Shown here: piece by piece, positions 20,836 to 29,223 of the stretch
Layout: every line of letters starts with the position of its first letter
Position numbering within the stretch: position 1 is the stretch's first letter
Assembly (NCBI RefSeq): GCF_001666835.1
Contig: NZ_LZJF01000141.1
Span: 124,001-188,000 of the forward strand
Origin: Mycobacterium sp. E3251
GTDB taxonomy: Bacteria; Actinomycetota; Actinomycetes; Mycobacteriales; Mycobacteriaceae
Direction: 5' to 3'
Length of the DNA stretch: 64,000 nucleotides
Made by a program: the position numbers and the translations under genes
The notes under the pieces: generated by a model
Database searches by the model: none
The model's input: the letters and a program-made list of their open reading frames with translations, nothing else
What the model was told of the DNA's origin: nothing

Positions 20836-21369
20836 ATGAAGCGGCTGATAACCGGGTTTGCCGTGGTCGGATCGGCGCTGACGTTCCTGCCCGGCCCGGT
20901 CGCCGGCGCGGCCAGCAACACCGCGACCACGTTGTTCCCGCTGGACGGCCCCAACCAGCTGGAGACGCGCACCATCCTGAATTGCTTCAAGTCCGACGGC
21001 CACTGCGACTTCACCGCCGGCGCGGACATGCTGACGCCCGACGGGCCGACCGGGTTTCCGCACGAGCTGTGGGCCCGCCAGACCACCGAGATCCGGTCGT
21101 CGAACCGGCTGGCCTACCTGGACGCGCACGCCACCGGCCAGTACGAGCGGGTGATGAAGTCGATGGGTTCCGACGAGATCACCACGGTCTACTTCGGCGA
21201 GGGCCCGCCGGACAAGTACCAGACGACGGGTCGCATCGACTCCACGGATTGGCAGACGGGCCAGCCCAAGACCGACAACAACGTCATCGTCTGCACCCAC
21301 ATCCAGGTGGTCTACCCCGGGGTCAACATCACCTCGCCCAGCACCTGCGCGCAGACCACGTTCTCTTAG
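20836..21369 (+). CDS. secreted protein of Rv3572 type, function unknown
   Basis: 177 residues. The N-terminal signal peptide (MKRLITGFAVVGSALTFLPG, cleavage likely after an Ala near residue 25-28) is followed by a mature domain with three pairs of Cys/acidic residues that may form disulfides (ILNCFKSDGHCDF, IVCTHIQ, STCAQ). The length is close to Rv3572. The ATG at 20836 has a GAGGGGAG ribosome site, and it starts 50 bases after kshB, so co-transcription is possible. No function is known. Confidence 0.8.
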   Translation: MKRLITGFAVVGSALTFLPGPVAGAASNTATTLFPLDGPNQLETRTILNCFKSDGHCDFTAGADMLTPDGPTGFPHELWARQTTEIRSSNRLAYLDAHATGQYERVMKSMGSDEITTVYFGEGPPDKYQTTGRIDSTDWQTGQPKTDNNVIVCTHIQVVYPGVNITSPSTCAQTTFS

Positions 21370-21451
21370 GGCGTCGAGATTGCGCCCGCGGTTGTGATGT
21401 CGCGCATTCCACGACCGTGGCGGCGATCTCGCCGCATGCCCCGGGCACATC

Positions 21452-22279
21452 ATGGGTGAGCGCATAAACCTGACCGGGACGCAGCAGACCGCGCTGGTCA
21501 CCCTCTACGGCAAGGCGCTGGACAGTCGCCGGCCCGATTCCATCCTCGGCGACCGGGAAGCCGACAGGGCCGTGCGGCGCCTCGACTACGACTTCAGCAG
21601 CCTGCACATGCGCCCCCGCGATCAGCAGTCCTCCGCGGTGCGCTCCAAGGCCTACGACCGGCGGGTCATGCGATTCCTCGACGGCCACCCCGACTGTGTC
21701 GTCTTGCATTTGGGCTGCGGGCTCGACACGCGGGCCTACCGCGTCAACCCGCCGACCACCGTCGACTGGTACGACATCGACTTGCCCGACGTGATCGCGT
21801 TGCGCCGCAAGCTGTTTGAACCGCGCGCGGGCCTGCACCTCCTCGGCGCCTCGGTCACCGACCCGCAGCTGCTCGACGGAATCGCCCGCGAGCGTGAGGT
21901 CCTGGTTGTCGCGGAGGGGCTGACACCCTATCTACGGCGCGCCGACGGCCTGGCGATGCTGCGGCGCATCGTCGGGCATTTCGAAGCCGGGGAGATGCTG
22001 CTGGACGGCTACAGCCGGGCCGGAGTGTGGCTCCTGCAGCGCTACCCTCCGGTCAAAGCCTCTGGTGCGCAACTTGATTGGAGCATAGGCGACCCGCGTG
22101 CGCTGGAGCGGGCCGTGCCGGGGCTGGTGTTCGACGGCGAGTGGTGGTTCGCCGACGCCGAAGAGATCCGCCGGGTCTACTCACCGTGGTACTGGTGGCT
22201 GATGCAGGTGCTGTTCCGGATCACGCCGGTCAGGCGCCTGGGCCGCGGCCTGCGTTACCACTTTCGGATCAGCCGTTGA
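21452..22279 (+). CDS. class I SAM-dependent methyltransferase, leucine-carboxyl-methyltransferase (LCMT/TcmP) type
   Basis: 275 residues. The SAM-binding motif is VLHLGCGLDTRAYR (about residue 87), followed by WYDIDLPDVI with the acidic residue that holds the SAM ribose, and a VAEGLTPYL strand. This is the signature of the LCMT-like family that is multiplied in mycobacteria; the substrate is unknown. It has no counterpart at this place in M. tuberculosis as I remember it. It converges on fadE34 with only seven bases between the stops. Confidence 0.8.
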   Translation: MGERINLTGTQQTALVTLYGKALDSRRPDSILGDREADRAVRRLDYDFSSLHMRPRDQQSSAVRSKAYDRRVMRFLDGHPDCVVLHLGCGLDTRAYRVNPPTTVDWYDIDLPDVIALRRKLFEPRAGLHLLGASVTDPQLLDGIAREREVLVVAEGLTPYLRRADGLAMLRRIVGHFEAGEMLLDGYSRAGVWLLQRYPPVKASGAQLDWSIGDPRALERAVPGLVFDGEWWFADAEEIRRVYSPWYWWLMQVLFRITPVRRLGRGLRYHFRISR

Positions 22280-22286
22280 CACCGAG

Positions 22287-24404
22287 TCAGCGCGGTAGGC
22301 CGAGCAGTCGCTCGGCGGCCACGGTAAGCAGGATCTGCTCGGTACCACCGGCGATGGTGAGGCAGCGGGTGTTGAGGAAGTCGTACACCGCGTGGTTGCG
22401 GACCAGCCCCCCGCCCTCGGAGACGTCCATCATGTATTCGGCCAGCGCCTGCCGGTAGCGCACCCCGATGAGCTTGCGGACGCTGGACTGCGCCCCCGGG
22501 TCTTGCCCGCCCACGGCGAGCTGGGCGATCCGCTGGTCGAGCAACGCGCCGGTCTGGGCGATGACGATCAACCGGCCGAGCCGATCCTGCTGCGCCGCAT
22601 CGAGATCCAACTCCGCGAGCACCTTGAGCAACTCCTCCATCGGGTTGCCCAGCGCGGTGCCGGTGGCCATCGCGACCCGCTCGTTGGCCAGCGTCGTGCG
22701 GGCCAGCCGCCAGCCGTCGTTCACCTCGCCGACCACCATCTCGTCGGGGACGAACACGTTGTCCAGGAAGACCTCGTTGAACAGTGAATCACCGGTGATC
22801 TCGCGCAGCGGGCGGATCTCGATGCCCGGCGATTTCATGTCCACCAGGAAGTAGGTGATGCCCTTGTGCTTCGGGGCGTCGGGGTCGGTGCGCGCCAGGC
22901 ACACGCCCCACCGCGCCTTGTGCGCCGCCGACGTCCACACCTTCTGCCCGGTGAGCAGCCAGCCGCCCTCCCCGCGCACCGCCTTGGTGCGCAGCGACGC
23001 CAGATCGGAGCCGGCTCCCGGCTCGGAAAACAGTTGGCACCACAGGAATTCACCGCGCAGGGTGCCCGGGACGAAGCGCTCGATCTGCTCCGGCGTGCCG
23101 TGCTCGAGGATGGTGGGCGCCGCCCACCAGCCGATCACCAGGTCCGGCCGCACCACGCCGGCCGCGGCCATCTCCTGATCGATCAGCAGCTGCTCGGCCG
23201 GCGACGCGCCGCGCCCGTGCGGCGCAGGCCAGTGCGGCGCCTGCAGCCCCGCCTCGGCGAGCGCCGCCTGCCGTTTCTCTTCGGGCAGCGCGGCGATTTC
23301 GGCGACGGCGGCGGCGATCTCCGCACGCTGGCCCTCGACGCCGGTGAGGTCGATCCCCAGTCGCCGCCGCACACCGCCCTGGGTGAGTTCGGTGACGCGG
23401 CGCAACCAGCGCTCGGCGCCGCCGAGGAAGCTGCCGATGGCGTGCGCCCGGCGCAGGTACAGGTGCGCGTCGTGTTCCCAGGTGCAGCCGATGCCGCCGA
23501 GCACCTGGATGCAGTCCTTGACGTTGGCTTTCGCGGCGGCGATGCCGATGCTGGCCGCCAGTGCCGCCGCGATGGAGAATTGGTCCGCATCGGAATCCGC
23601 TGCGGCGCGGGCGGCGTCGGCGGCGGCCACCTCCGCCTGCTCGGCGCGACACAGCATCTCCGCGCACAGGTGCTTGACGGCCTGGAAGCTGCCAATCGGT
23701 TTGCCGAACTGCTCGCGGACCTTGGCGTAGTCGACGGCGGTGTCCAGCGACCAGCGGGTGATGCCCGCCGCCTCGGCCGCGAGCACCGTCGCTGCCAGTT
23801 CCTCGACGCGCTGGGACGACGCGGTGACCTTGGTGGCCGGGGCGGACGTCAGCACCACCCGGGCCAACGGGCGCGAGAAGTCGGTGGCGTCCAGCGTCTC
23901 GATTTGCACGCCGGCGCTCTCGGAGTCGACCAGGAGCCACGTCCCGCCGGCAGGCAGCAACAGGACGCCCCCGCTGGCGGCGCCCAACACCAATGGCAGG
24001 GTGCCGGAGGCCCGCTGACCGTCGAACTGCGCGTCCCCGTCCAGCGCCAGCCCAGCGAAGCGTTCGCCGCCGGCCAGCTGAGCCAGCAGTTCGGGGTCGG
24101 AGGCCACGAGCGTTGCCAGCGCCGTCGTCGCCACCGGCCCGGGCACCAGCGCCTTGGCGGCTTCCTCGACCATCGCGCACAAATCCTCGACGCTGCCGCC
24201 TGCCCCGCCGTGCTCCTCCGGGATCGCCACACCGAAAATGCCCAGCTCGGCGAGGCGGGCAAACACCGGGCGCCACGCGTCGGCGTCACCCCGCTCGACC
24301 TCGCGGATCGCCGTGGTCCCGCCGGGCCCCGCCGCCGAATTGCGGGCCCAGTCGCGCACCAGCGCACGCGCGGCGAACTGCTCGTCTGTGACGGTCGCTA
24401 CCAC
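22287..24404 (-). CDS. fadE34: fused double acyl-CoA dehydrogenase FadE34 (ChsE3)
   Basis: 705 residues made of two acyl-CoA dehydrogenase units in tandem. Unit one (about 1-350) ends with DYAKVREQFGKPIGSFQ and a GCTWEHDAHLYLRRAH segment. Unit two (about 370-705) has SEPGAGSDLASLRT, LTGQKVWTS and a C-terminal GGTEQILLTVAAERLLGLPR. The fusion mimics the alpha-beta pairs made by separate genes elsewhere. FadE34 works on steroid side-chain CoA thioesters. The GTG at 24404 is eight bases after GGAGG and gives the family N-terminus. It is divergent from kstR across a KstR box. Confidence 0.94.
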   Translation of the reverse strand: MVATVTDEQFAARALVRDWARNSAAGPGGTTAIREVERGDADAWRPVFARLAELGIFGVAIPEEHGGAGGSVEDLCAMVEEAAKALVPGPVATTALATLVASDPELLAQLAGGERFAGLALDGDAQFDGQRASGTLPLVLGAASGGVLLLPAGGTWLLVDSESAGVQIETLDATDFSRPLARVVLTSAPATKVTASSQRVEELAATVLAAEAAGITRWSLDTAVDYAKVREQFGKPIGSFQAVKHLCAEMLCRAEQAEVAAADAARAAADSDADQFSIAAALAASIGIAAAKANVKDCIQVLGGIGCTWEHDAHLYLRRAHAIGSFLGGAERWLRRVTELTQGGVRRRLGIDLTGVEGQRAEIAAAVAEIAALPEEKRQAALAEAGLQAPHWPAPHGRGASPAEQLLIDQEMAAAGVVRPDLVIGWWAAPTILEHGTPEQIERFVPGTLRGEFLWCQLFSEPGAGSDLASLRTKAVRGEGGWLLTGQKVWTSAAHKARWGVCLARTDPDAPKHKGITYFLVDMKSPGIEIRPLREITGDSLFNEVFLDNVFVPDEMVVGEVNDGWRLARTTLANERVAMATGTALGNPMEELLKVLAELDLDAAQQDRLGRLIVIAQTGALLDQRIAQLAVGGQDPGAQSSVRKLIGVRYRQALAEYMMDVSEGGGLVRNHAVYDFLNTRCLTIAGGTEQILLTVAAERLLGLPR

Positions 24405-24741
24405 TTTCGGGACCTCCGCGTCCTTGGACTCAACGTGACGCTGGGGCCTACGACCCCTAGCTCTCGATTCTCCTGCGTGTCTCGGGTCGCTGCGCAACCC
24501 GCCTCGTCGCAGACTAGAACGTGTTCTAATAGTGCCAGCGATCGACCGTCAAGTCGAACGCCATCACAGCAGCACACGCGGCTGTCCCGGCGGTACGGAG
24601 GTGGGAAATTCACACTCAGCATGCGTATCGTTTGCAAGCGAGCCGCCAGGAACAGGAGCAACCCGTCATATGCCAGCCGGTGCCAACTCGAGGGCCAACG
24701 CGAGCCGCGCGTCTGACTCGCAACCGCGCGAGGTCATGAAC
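24405..24741. promoter_or_regulatory. divergent fadE34/kstR control region
   Basis: 337 bases without a supported gene. It holds one perfect KstR box (24515-24528). The frame of kstR is open through part of it, so longer KstR starts at 24670 (ATG) or 24736 (ATG) are possible, but no other structure was recognised. Confidence 0.7.
24515..24528. promoter_or_regulatory. KstR box between fadE34 and kstR
   Basis: TAGAACGTGTTCTA is a perfect palindrome and matches TnnAACnnGTTnnA. It indicates repression of fadE34 and autoregulation of kstR. Confidence 0.9.
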
Positions 24742-25341
24742 GTGGCGGTATTGGCGGAGTCCGAACTCGGCTCGGAGGCACAGCGGGAACGCCGGAAGCG
24801 CATTCTGGACGCCACCATGGCCATCGCATCCAAGGGCGGCTACGAGGCGGTTCAGATGCGCGCCGTCGCGGACCGCGCCGACGTGGCGGTGGGCACGCTG
24901 TACCGCTATTTCCCGTCGAAGGTGCACCTGCTGGTGTCGGCCCTGGGCCGGGAATTCAGCCGCATCGACGCCAAGACCGACCGCTCGTCGGTTGCCGGGG
25001 GTACGCCGTTTCAGCGGCTGAACTTCATGGTCGGCAAGCTCAACCGCGCGATGCAGCGCAATCCGCTGCTCACCGAGGCCATGACGCGGGCCTACGTCTT
25101 CGCCGACGCCTCGGCGGCCAGCGAGGTCGACCAGGTCGAGAAGCTCATCGACTCCATGTTCGCGCGGGCGATGGCCGACGGCGAACCGACCGAGGACCAG
25201 TACCACATCGCCCGGGTGATCTCCGACGTCTGGCTGTCCAACCTGCTGGCCTGGCTCACCCGGCGGGCGTCGGCCACCGACGTCAGCAAGCGGCTGGACC
25301 TGGCAGTGCGGTTGCTGATCGGCGACCAGAACGGCGGCTAG
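24742..25341 (+). CDS. kstR: TetR-family cholesterol repressor KstR
   Basis: From the GTG at 24742 the protein has 199 residues, the length of M. tuberculosis KstR (Rv3574), and nearly identical sequence. The helix-turn-helix lies at about 15-60 (RADVAVGTLYRYFPSKVH), followed by the all-helical ligand domain that senses 3-oxo-cholestenoyl-CoA compounds. A GAGG ribosome site eight bases before this GTG supports it; it would be only two bases from the ATG at 24736. An earlier ATG (24670) is also open. It represses upper cholesterol genes, including kshB, hsaACDB and fadE34 here. Confidence 0.95.
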   Translation: MAVLAESELGSEAQRERRKRILDATMAIASKGGYEAVQMRAVADRADVAVGTLYRYFPSKVHLLVSALGREFSRIDAKTDRSSVAGGTPFQRLNFMVGKLNRAMQRNPLLTEAMTRAYVFADASAASEVDQVEKLIDSMFARAMADGEPTEDQYHIARVISDVWLSNLLAWLTRRASATDVSKRLDLAVRLLIGDQNGG

Positions 25342-25366
25342 CCGGCGGGTCGCCGCCATCCGGCTA
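25339..25366. terminator. hairpin spanning the kstR and LacI-type stop codons
   Basis: TAGCCGG (25339-25345) and CCGGCTA (25360-25366) pair over a GC-rich loop between convergent genes. There is no T-run; weak candidate. Confidence 0.35.
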
Positions 25367-26443
25367 GGCGGGCGGACCGGCGGTGCGGCCCCGGATCAGC
25401 TCGGTAGCCAGGACCTCCGCGACCGGTAGGCCTGACCGCGGCGGATTCAGCAACATTTCACCGGCCCGGCGGCCCTTCTGCAGGCTCGGCTGCGACACGG
25501 TGGTCAGCCCCCGGCCGATCGCGTCGGGCACGCCGTCGAAACCGGTCACGGTCATCTGCCCGGGCACGTAAATGCCATGTGCGCGAAAGTAATCCATGGC
25601 GGACAGGGCCAATATGTCGGCCGTGCACATCAGCGCGGTGATCCGCGGGTTGGCCTCCAACGCCGCCTTCGCGGCGGCTCCGCCGGAATCCGGCAGGTGC
25701 TCGTAGCTCTCCACCACGGTCAGCGCATCCGGGTCGACGCCGGCGGCCGTCATCGCCTCCCACACGCCGACGATGCGTTCGCGCTGCACGTCGAAGGCCG
25801 GCGACCGTAACCGGTCCGCGTCCACCAACCCCTGCCGGCGGTCCCGGCCCAGCCGCATCGTCAGCAGCCCGATCTCGCGATGCCCGAGCCCGAGCACGTA
25901 GTCCGCCAGCTCACGCATCGCCGCCCGGTCGTCGATGCCCACCCGGGACACCCCGGCGAGCCCCTTCGGCTGGTCGACGACCACGACCGGTAACCGGCGC
26001 TGCAAGACGACCTGCAGGTATGGGTCTTCTTCGCAGACCGAATACACGACGAAGCCGTCCACGCCGGCACCGAGCACCGCGCCGGTCCCGTCCTCCATCC
26101 GCCGGCCGGGCCCGACGGCCACCAGCAGCAGCCCCTGCCCCAGCTCTTCGCAGGACTGGGCGACCCCTGCGACGAAATCCCGTGCCGCGGGATCACTGAA
26201 GAAGTAGGTGAGCGGTTCGGCCATCACCAGACCGACCGCACCGGCCTTGCGGGTGCGCAGCGAGCGCGCCACCGGATCGGGACCCGGATAACCCAGCCGC
26301 TTGGCCGTCGCCAGCACGCGCTCACGCAGGTCGGCGGAGAGCTGATCCGGCCGGTTGAAGGCGTTCGAAATCGTGGTGCGCGAAACCTTCAGTTCGTCCG
26401 CCAACGACGCCAGCGTCGCACGCCGGCGCGGTGCGGGGCTCAC
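25364..26443 (-). CDS. LacI-family transcriptional regulator (Rv3575c type)
   Basis: 359 residues, the length of Rv3575c. The N-terminal LacI helix-turn-helix and hinge helix are clear (ATLASLADELKVSRTTISNAF; hinge near VARSLRTRKAG), followed by a periplasmic-binding-protein-like sensor domain (GLVMAEP to VTGFDGVP). Ligand and targets are not known. It is divergent from the metal ABC transporter operon over a 123-base gap that holds a Zur-like box, but the association with metal is positional only. Confidence 0.87.
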   Translation of the reverse strand: MSPAPRRRATLASLADELKVSRTTISNAFNRPDQLSADLRERVLATAKRLGYPGPDPVARSLRTRKAGAVGLVMAEPLTYFFSDPAARDFVAGVAQSCEELGQGLLLVAVGPGRRMEDGTGAVLGAGVDGFVVYSVCEEDPYLQVVLQRRLPVVVVDQPKGLAGVSRVGIDDRAAMRELADYVLGLGHREIGLLTMRLGRDRRQGLVDADRLRSPAFDVQRERIVGVWEAMTAAGVDPDALTVVESYEHLPDSGGAAAKAALEANPRITALMCTADILALSAMDYFRAHGIYVPGQMTVTGFDGVPDAIGRGLTTVSQPSLQKGRRAGEMLLNPPRSGLPVAEVLATELIRGRTAGPPA

Positions 26444-26503
26444 AGTCGGTGACGCTACAACGAAGCCGCGGGCGCGCCTAAGCGGCTTCCACTCGTCACT
26501 TTG

Positions 26504-26524
26504 TAATGGAAACGATTTTCATTA
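26504..26524. promoter_or_regulatory. Zur (FurB)-type operator
   Basis: A 21-base near-palindrome: TAATGGAAAC on the left and GATTTTCATTA on the right, with TAAT/ATTA ends and GAAA/TTTC cores. It resembles the AT-rich FurB/Zur sites known in mycobacteria. It ends about 42 bases before the substrate-binding-protein start and is the only strongly AT-rich spot in the gap. Confidence 0.7.
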
Positions 26525-26566
26525 CTATTGTGTGTCGGCCAGTCGGCCAGCGAGAGGACATCGGAC

Positions 26567-27514
26567 GTGCGCATGGCGATCAAGCGGGTACGAAGCGCGG
26601 CCACCAGCGCACTGCGTTGGCTGCCTGCCGTGCTGGTCCTGCTCGCTGCCGGCACCGCGCCCACCGGCTGCGGCAGCCCGGCGCATCCGCGCGCGGCCAC
26701 CGTGGTGGCCTCCACCGGCGTATGGGGCAGCGTGGCCCGCGCCATCACCGGCCGTCGCGTCGCGGTCAATTCCCTGCTGACCGGCGGCGACACCGACCCG
26801 CACTCCTACCAGGCCAGCCCGTCGGACGCGGCCGCGATCACCGACGCCGCCCTGGTCGTCTACAACGGCGGCGGCTACGACCCCTGGGTCGACCAGGTGT
26901 TGGCGGGGCATCCGGATGTGAAATCGATCGGCGCCTATGCGTTCCTGAAAAAGGACCGCGCGGGACAGCAGCCGGCCAACGAGCACGTGTTCTACAACCT
27001 CGACGTCGCGAAATCGGTCGCGTTCGCCATCGCCGACCGCATGGCCGTCGTCGACCCCGCCCACGCCGGCGACTACCGCGCCAACGCCGCCGAGTTCTGC
27101 CGCGGCGCCGACGGCATCGCCATCTCCGAACACGCCATCGCCAGCGCCTACCCCGGCACCGGGGTCATCATGACCGAGCCGGTCGGGTACTACCTGCTGG
27201 CGGCGTCCGGCCTGGTCAACCGCACCCCGCAAGCGTTCACCGCGGCCAACGAGAACGAGACCGATCCCGCACCGGCCGACATGGCGTTCGTCCTCGACCT
27301 GATCGACCACCGTCAGGTGTCAGCGGTTCTGGTCAATCCGCAGACCTCGACGTCCGCGATCAACGGCGTGCGGGATGCGGCGCGGCGCGCGGGCGTGCCG
27401 GTGACCGAGGTGAGCGAGACGCTGCCCGACGGGACCGACTACCTGAGCTGGCAGCGCAACACCGTCAGCCAGCTGCTGACGGCGCTGCAGTCCGGCCGGT
27501 CAGTACAGCCGTGA
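26567..27514 (+). CDS. metal ABC transporter substrate-binding protein (ZnuA/PsaA family)
   Basis: 315 residues from the GTG at 26567 (GAGAGGA eight bases upstream; an ATG two codons later is the alternative). The hydrophobic leader ends in APTGC, a weak lipobox with Pro at -3, so it is probably a lipoprotein. Cluster A-I ligand candidates are His in DTDPHSY, His in NEHVFYN, Glu in MTEPVGYY and Asp in TLPDG. His-His-Glu-Asp is the set seen in PsaA-type manganese/zinc binders rather than the three-His set of ZnuA. The Zur-like box upstream points to zinc. Its stop overlaps the ATPase GTG by four bases. Confidence 0.85.
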   Translation: MRMAIKRVRSAATSALRWLPAVLVLLAAGTAPTGCGSPAHPRAATVVASTGVWGSVARAITGRRVAVNSLLTGGDTDPHSYQASPSDAAAITDAALVVYNGGGYDPWVDQVLAGHPDVKSIGAYAFLKKDRAGQQPANEHVFYNLDVAKSVAFAIADRMAVVDPAHAGDYRANAAEFCRGADGIAISEHAIASAYPGTGVIMTEPVGYYLLAASGLVNRTPQAFTAANENETDPAPADMAFVLDLIDHRQVSAVLVNPQTSTSAINGVRDAARRAGVPVTEVSETLPDGTDYLSWQRNTVSQLLTALQSGRSVQP

Positions 27515-28335
27515 GCCTCGACGCGGTCCCGGCCGTCGACCGCTACCCGGACACCGTCTCGCTGCGGGGCGCCCGGCTCGCGTTCGGTGACCGCGTGCTG
27601 TGGGACCACCTCGACCTGTCGGTGTCGCGCGGCGAGTTCATCGCCGTCCTCGGCCCCAACGGCAGCGGCAAGACGTCGTTGCTCAAGGTGCTGCTGGGCC
27701 AGCTTTCGCTGTCCGCCGGGGTCGCGCTGGTGGACGGAAGGCCGATGAACTCGGGCAGCGGACGCGTCGGTTACGTCCCGCAGCACCGACCGATGGACCA
27801 CGACGTGATGCTGCGCGGGCGGGACCTGGTTCGGCTGGGCGTCGACGGACATCGGTGGGGCGGCATGCCACGCAGATCCGCCGACCGGGCCCACCGGCGC
27901 GCGGCCGTGAGCGAGGCGCTGCGACAGGTCAACGCCGAACACCTGGCCGACGTCCGGGTGGGGGTGATGTCGGGCGGCGAGCTGCAGCGGATCCGCATCG
28001 CGCAGGCGCTGGTCAGCGACCCGATGCTGCTGTTGTGCGACGAGCCGCTGCTGGCCCTGGACCCGGCGAACGCGAGGCTGGTGTCCGGCCTGATCGACCG
28101 CCGCCGCCGGGATGCGTCGACCACCGTCATCGTCGTCACCCACGACCTCAACGCGATCCTGCCGTACGTGGACCGGCTGATCTATCTGGTCGACGGGCGC
28201 TTCCGGGTCGGCACCGTCGAGGAAGTGATGACCACGGAGACCCTGTCCATGCTGTACCGGGCCGACATCCAGGTGGTGAAGGTCAAGGACCGCTACGTGG
28301 TGGTGGGCGAGCCGACCGACTGGGCCCACCAGTGA
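27511..28335 (+). CDS. metal ABC transporter ATPase
   Basis: A 274-residue ABC ATPase. Walker A is GPNGSGKTS (about residue 49), the signature is MSGGELQR in place of LSGGQ, Walker B is LLLCDEPLLALD, and the H-loop is VTHD. It belongs to the ZnuC/MntB group. The GTG at 27511 overlaps the binding-protein stop (GTGA), and its stop overlaps the permease GTG, so the three proteins are translationally coupled. The open frame extends far upstream into the binding protein and is ignored. Confidence 0.9.
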   Translation: MSLDAVPAVDRYPDTVSLRGARLAFGDRVLWDHLDLSVSRGEFIAVLGPNGSGKTSLLKVLLGQLSLSAGVALVDGRPMNSGSGRVGYVPQHRPMDHDVMLRGRDLVRLGVDGHRWGGMPRRSADRAHRRAAVSEALRQVNAEHLADVRVGVMSGGELQRIRIAQALVSDPMLLLCDEPLLALDPANARLVSGLIDRRRRDASTTVIVVTHDLNAILPYVDRLIYLVDGRFRVGTVEEVMTTETLSMLYRADIQVVKVKDRYVVVGEPTDWAHQ

Positions 28336-29192
28336 ACCATCGGCTCACCGGCGTCCTGGCGCACCTGCTCGACTTCGACGTCACCGCGCACCTGCTCCGC
28401 CACGACTTCGTCCAGCAGGCCCTGCTCGCGGCCGCGCTGCTGGGGCTGGTGGCCGGTCTGATCGGGCCGTTCATAGTGATGCGTCAGATGTCGTTCGCCG
28501 TGCACGGTTCCAGCGAATTGTCTTTGACGGGAGCGGCTTTCGCGCTGCTCGTCGGCATCCAGGTGGGCGTGGGCGCGCTGGTCGGCAGCGCTTTGGCGGC
28601 CGCGCTCTTCGGCGTTCTGGGTCGGCGGGCCCGCGAACGCGACTCGGTCATCGGCGTGGTGCTGGCCTTCGGCCTGGGCCTGGCGGTGCTGTTCATCTAC
28701 CTCTACCCGGGCCGGACCGCGACCAGCTTCGCGCTGCTCACCGGGCAGATCGTCGGCGTCGGCTACACCGGCCTGAGCATGCTGGCGCTGGTATGCCTGC
28801 TCGTCATCGCCGTCATCGGGGCCTGCTACCGCCCGTTGTTGTTCGCCACCGTCGACCCCGACGTCGCCGCGGCCCGCGGCGTGCCCGTTCGCGCGCTGGG
28901 CATCGTATTCGCCGCACTGGTCGGTGTGGTGGCCGCTCAGGCCGTCCAGATCGTCGGGGCGCTGCTGGTGATGTCGTTGCTCATCACGCCGGCCGCAGCG
29001 GCCGCCCGAGTGGTGGCCTCGCCGGCGGCGGCGATGGTCGCCTCGGTCGTCTTCGCCGAGGTTTCGGCCGTGGGCGGCATCGTGTTGTCGCTGGCGCCGG
29101 GTGTACCGGTGTCGGTCTTCGTCGCGGGGATCTCGTTCGCGATCTATCTGTTCTGCTGGCTGCTGGGACAGCGGCAGGGCGTCCCCTCCTAA
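28332..29192 (+). CDS. metal ABC transporter permease (ZnuB type)
   Basis: 286 residues with seven to eight hydrophobic segments. ABC-3 family landmarks are FIVMRQMSFAVHGSSELSLT near the N-terminus and DPDVAAARGVPVRALGIVF in the middle. It forms the membrane channel for the binding protein and ATPase just upstream. M. tuberculosis carries FurB-regulated relatives (Rv2059-Rv2060) elsewhere, as I recall. The start is GTG at 28332 inside the ATPase stop (GTGA). Confidence 0.9.
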   Translation: MNHRLTGVLAHLLDFDVTAHLLRHDFVQQALLAAALLGLVAGLIGPFIVMRQMSFAVHGSSELSLTGAAFALLVGIQVGVGALVGSALAAALFGVLGRRARERDSVIGVVLAFGLGLAVLFIYLYPGRTATSFALLTGQIVGVGYTGLSMLALVCLLVIAVIGACYRPLLFATVDPDVAAARGVPVRALGIVFAALVGVVAAQAVQIVGALLVMSLLITPAAAAARVVASPAAAMVASVVFAEVSAVGGIVLSLAPGVPVSVFVAGISFAIYLFCWLLGQRQGVPS

Positions 29193-29223
29193 GCTGGTCT
29201 GCACAGACGTCCGAAAGGCTCTG

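Noticed and set aside
22866..24716. 616-codon plus-strand frame opposite fadE34
   Set aside because: Composition is typical of antisense frames in GC-rich genes, and fadE34 on the other strand is a clear enzyme with KstR control.
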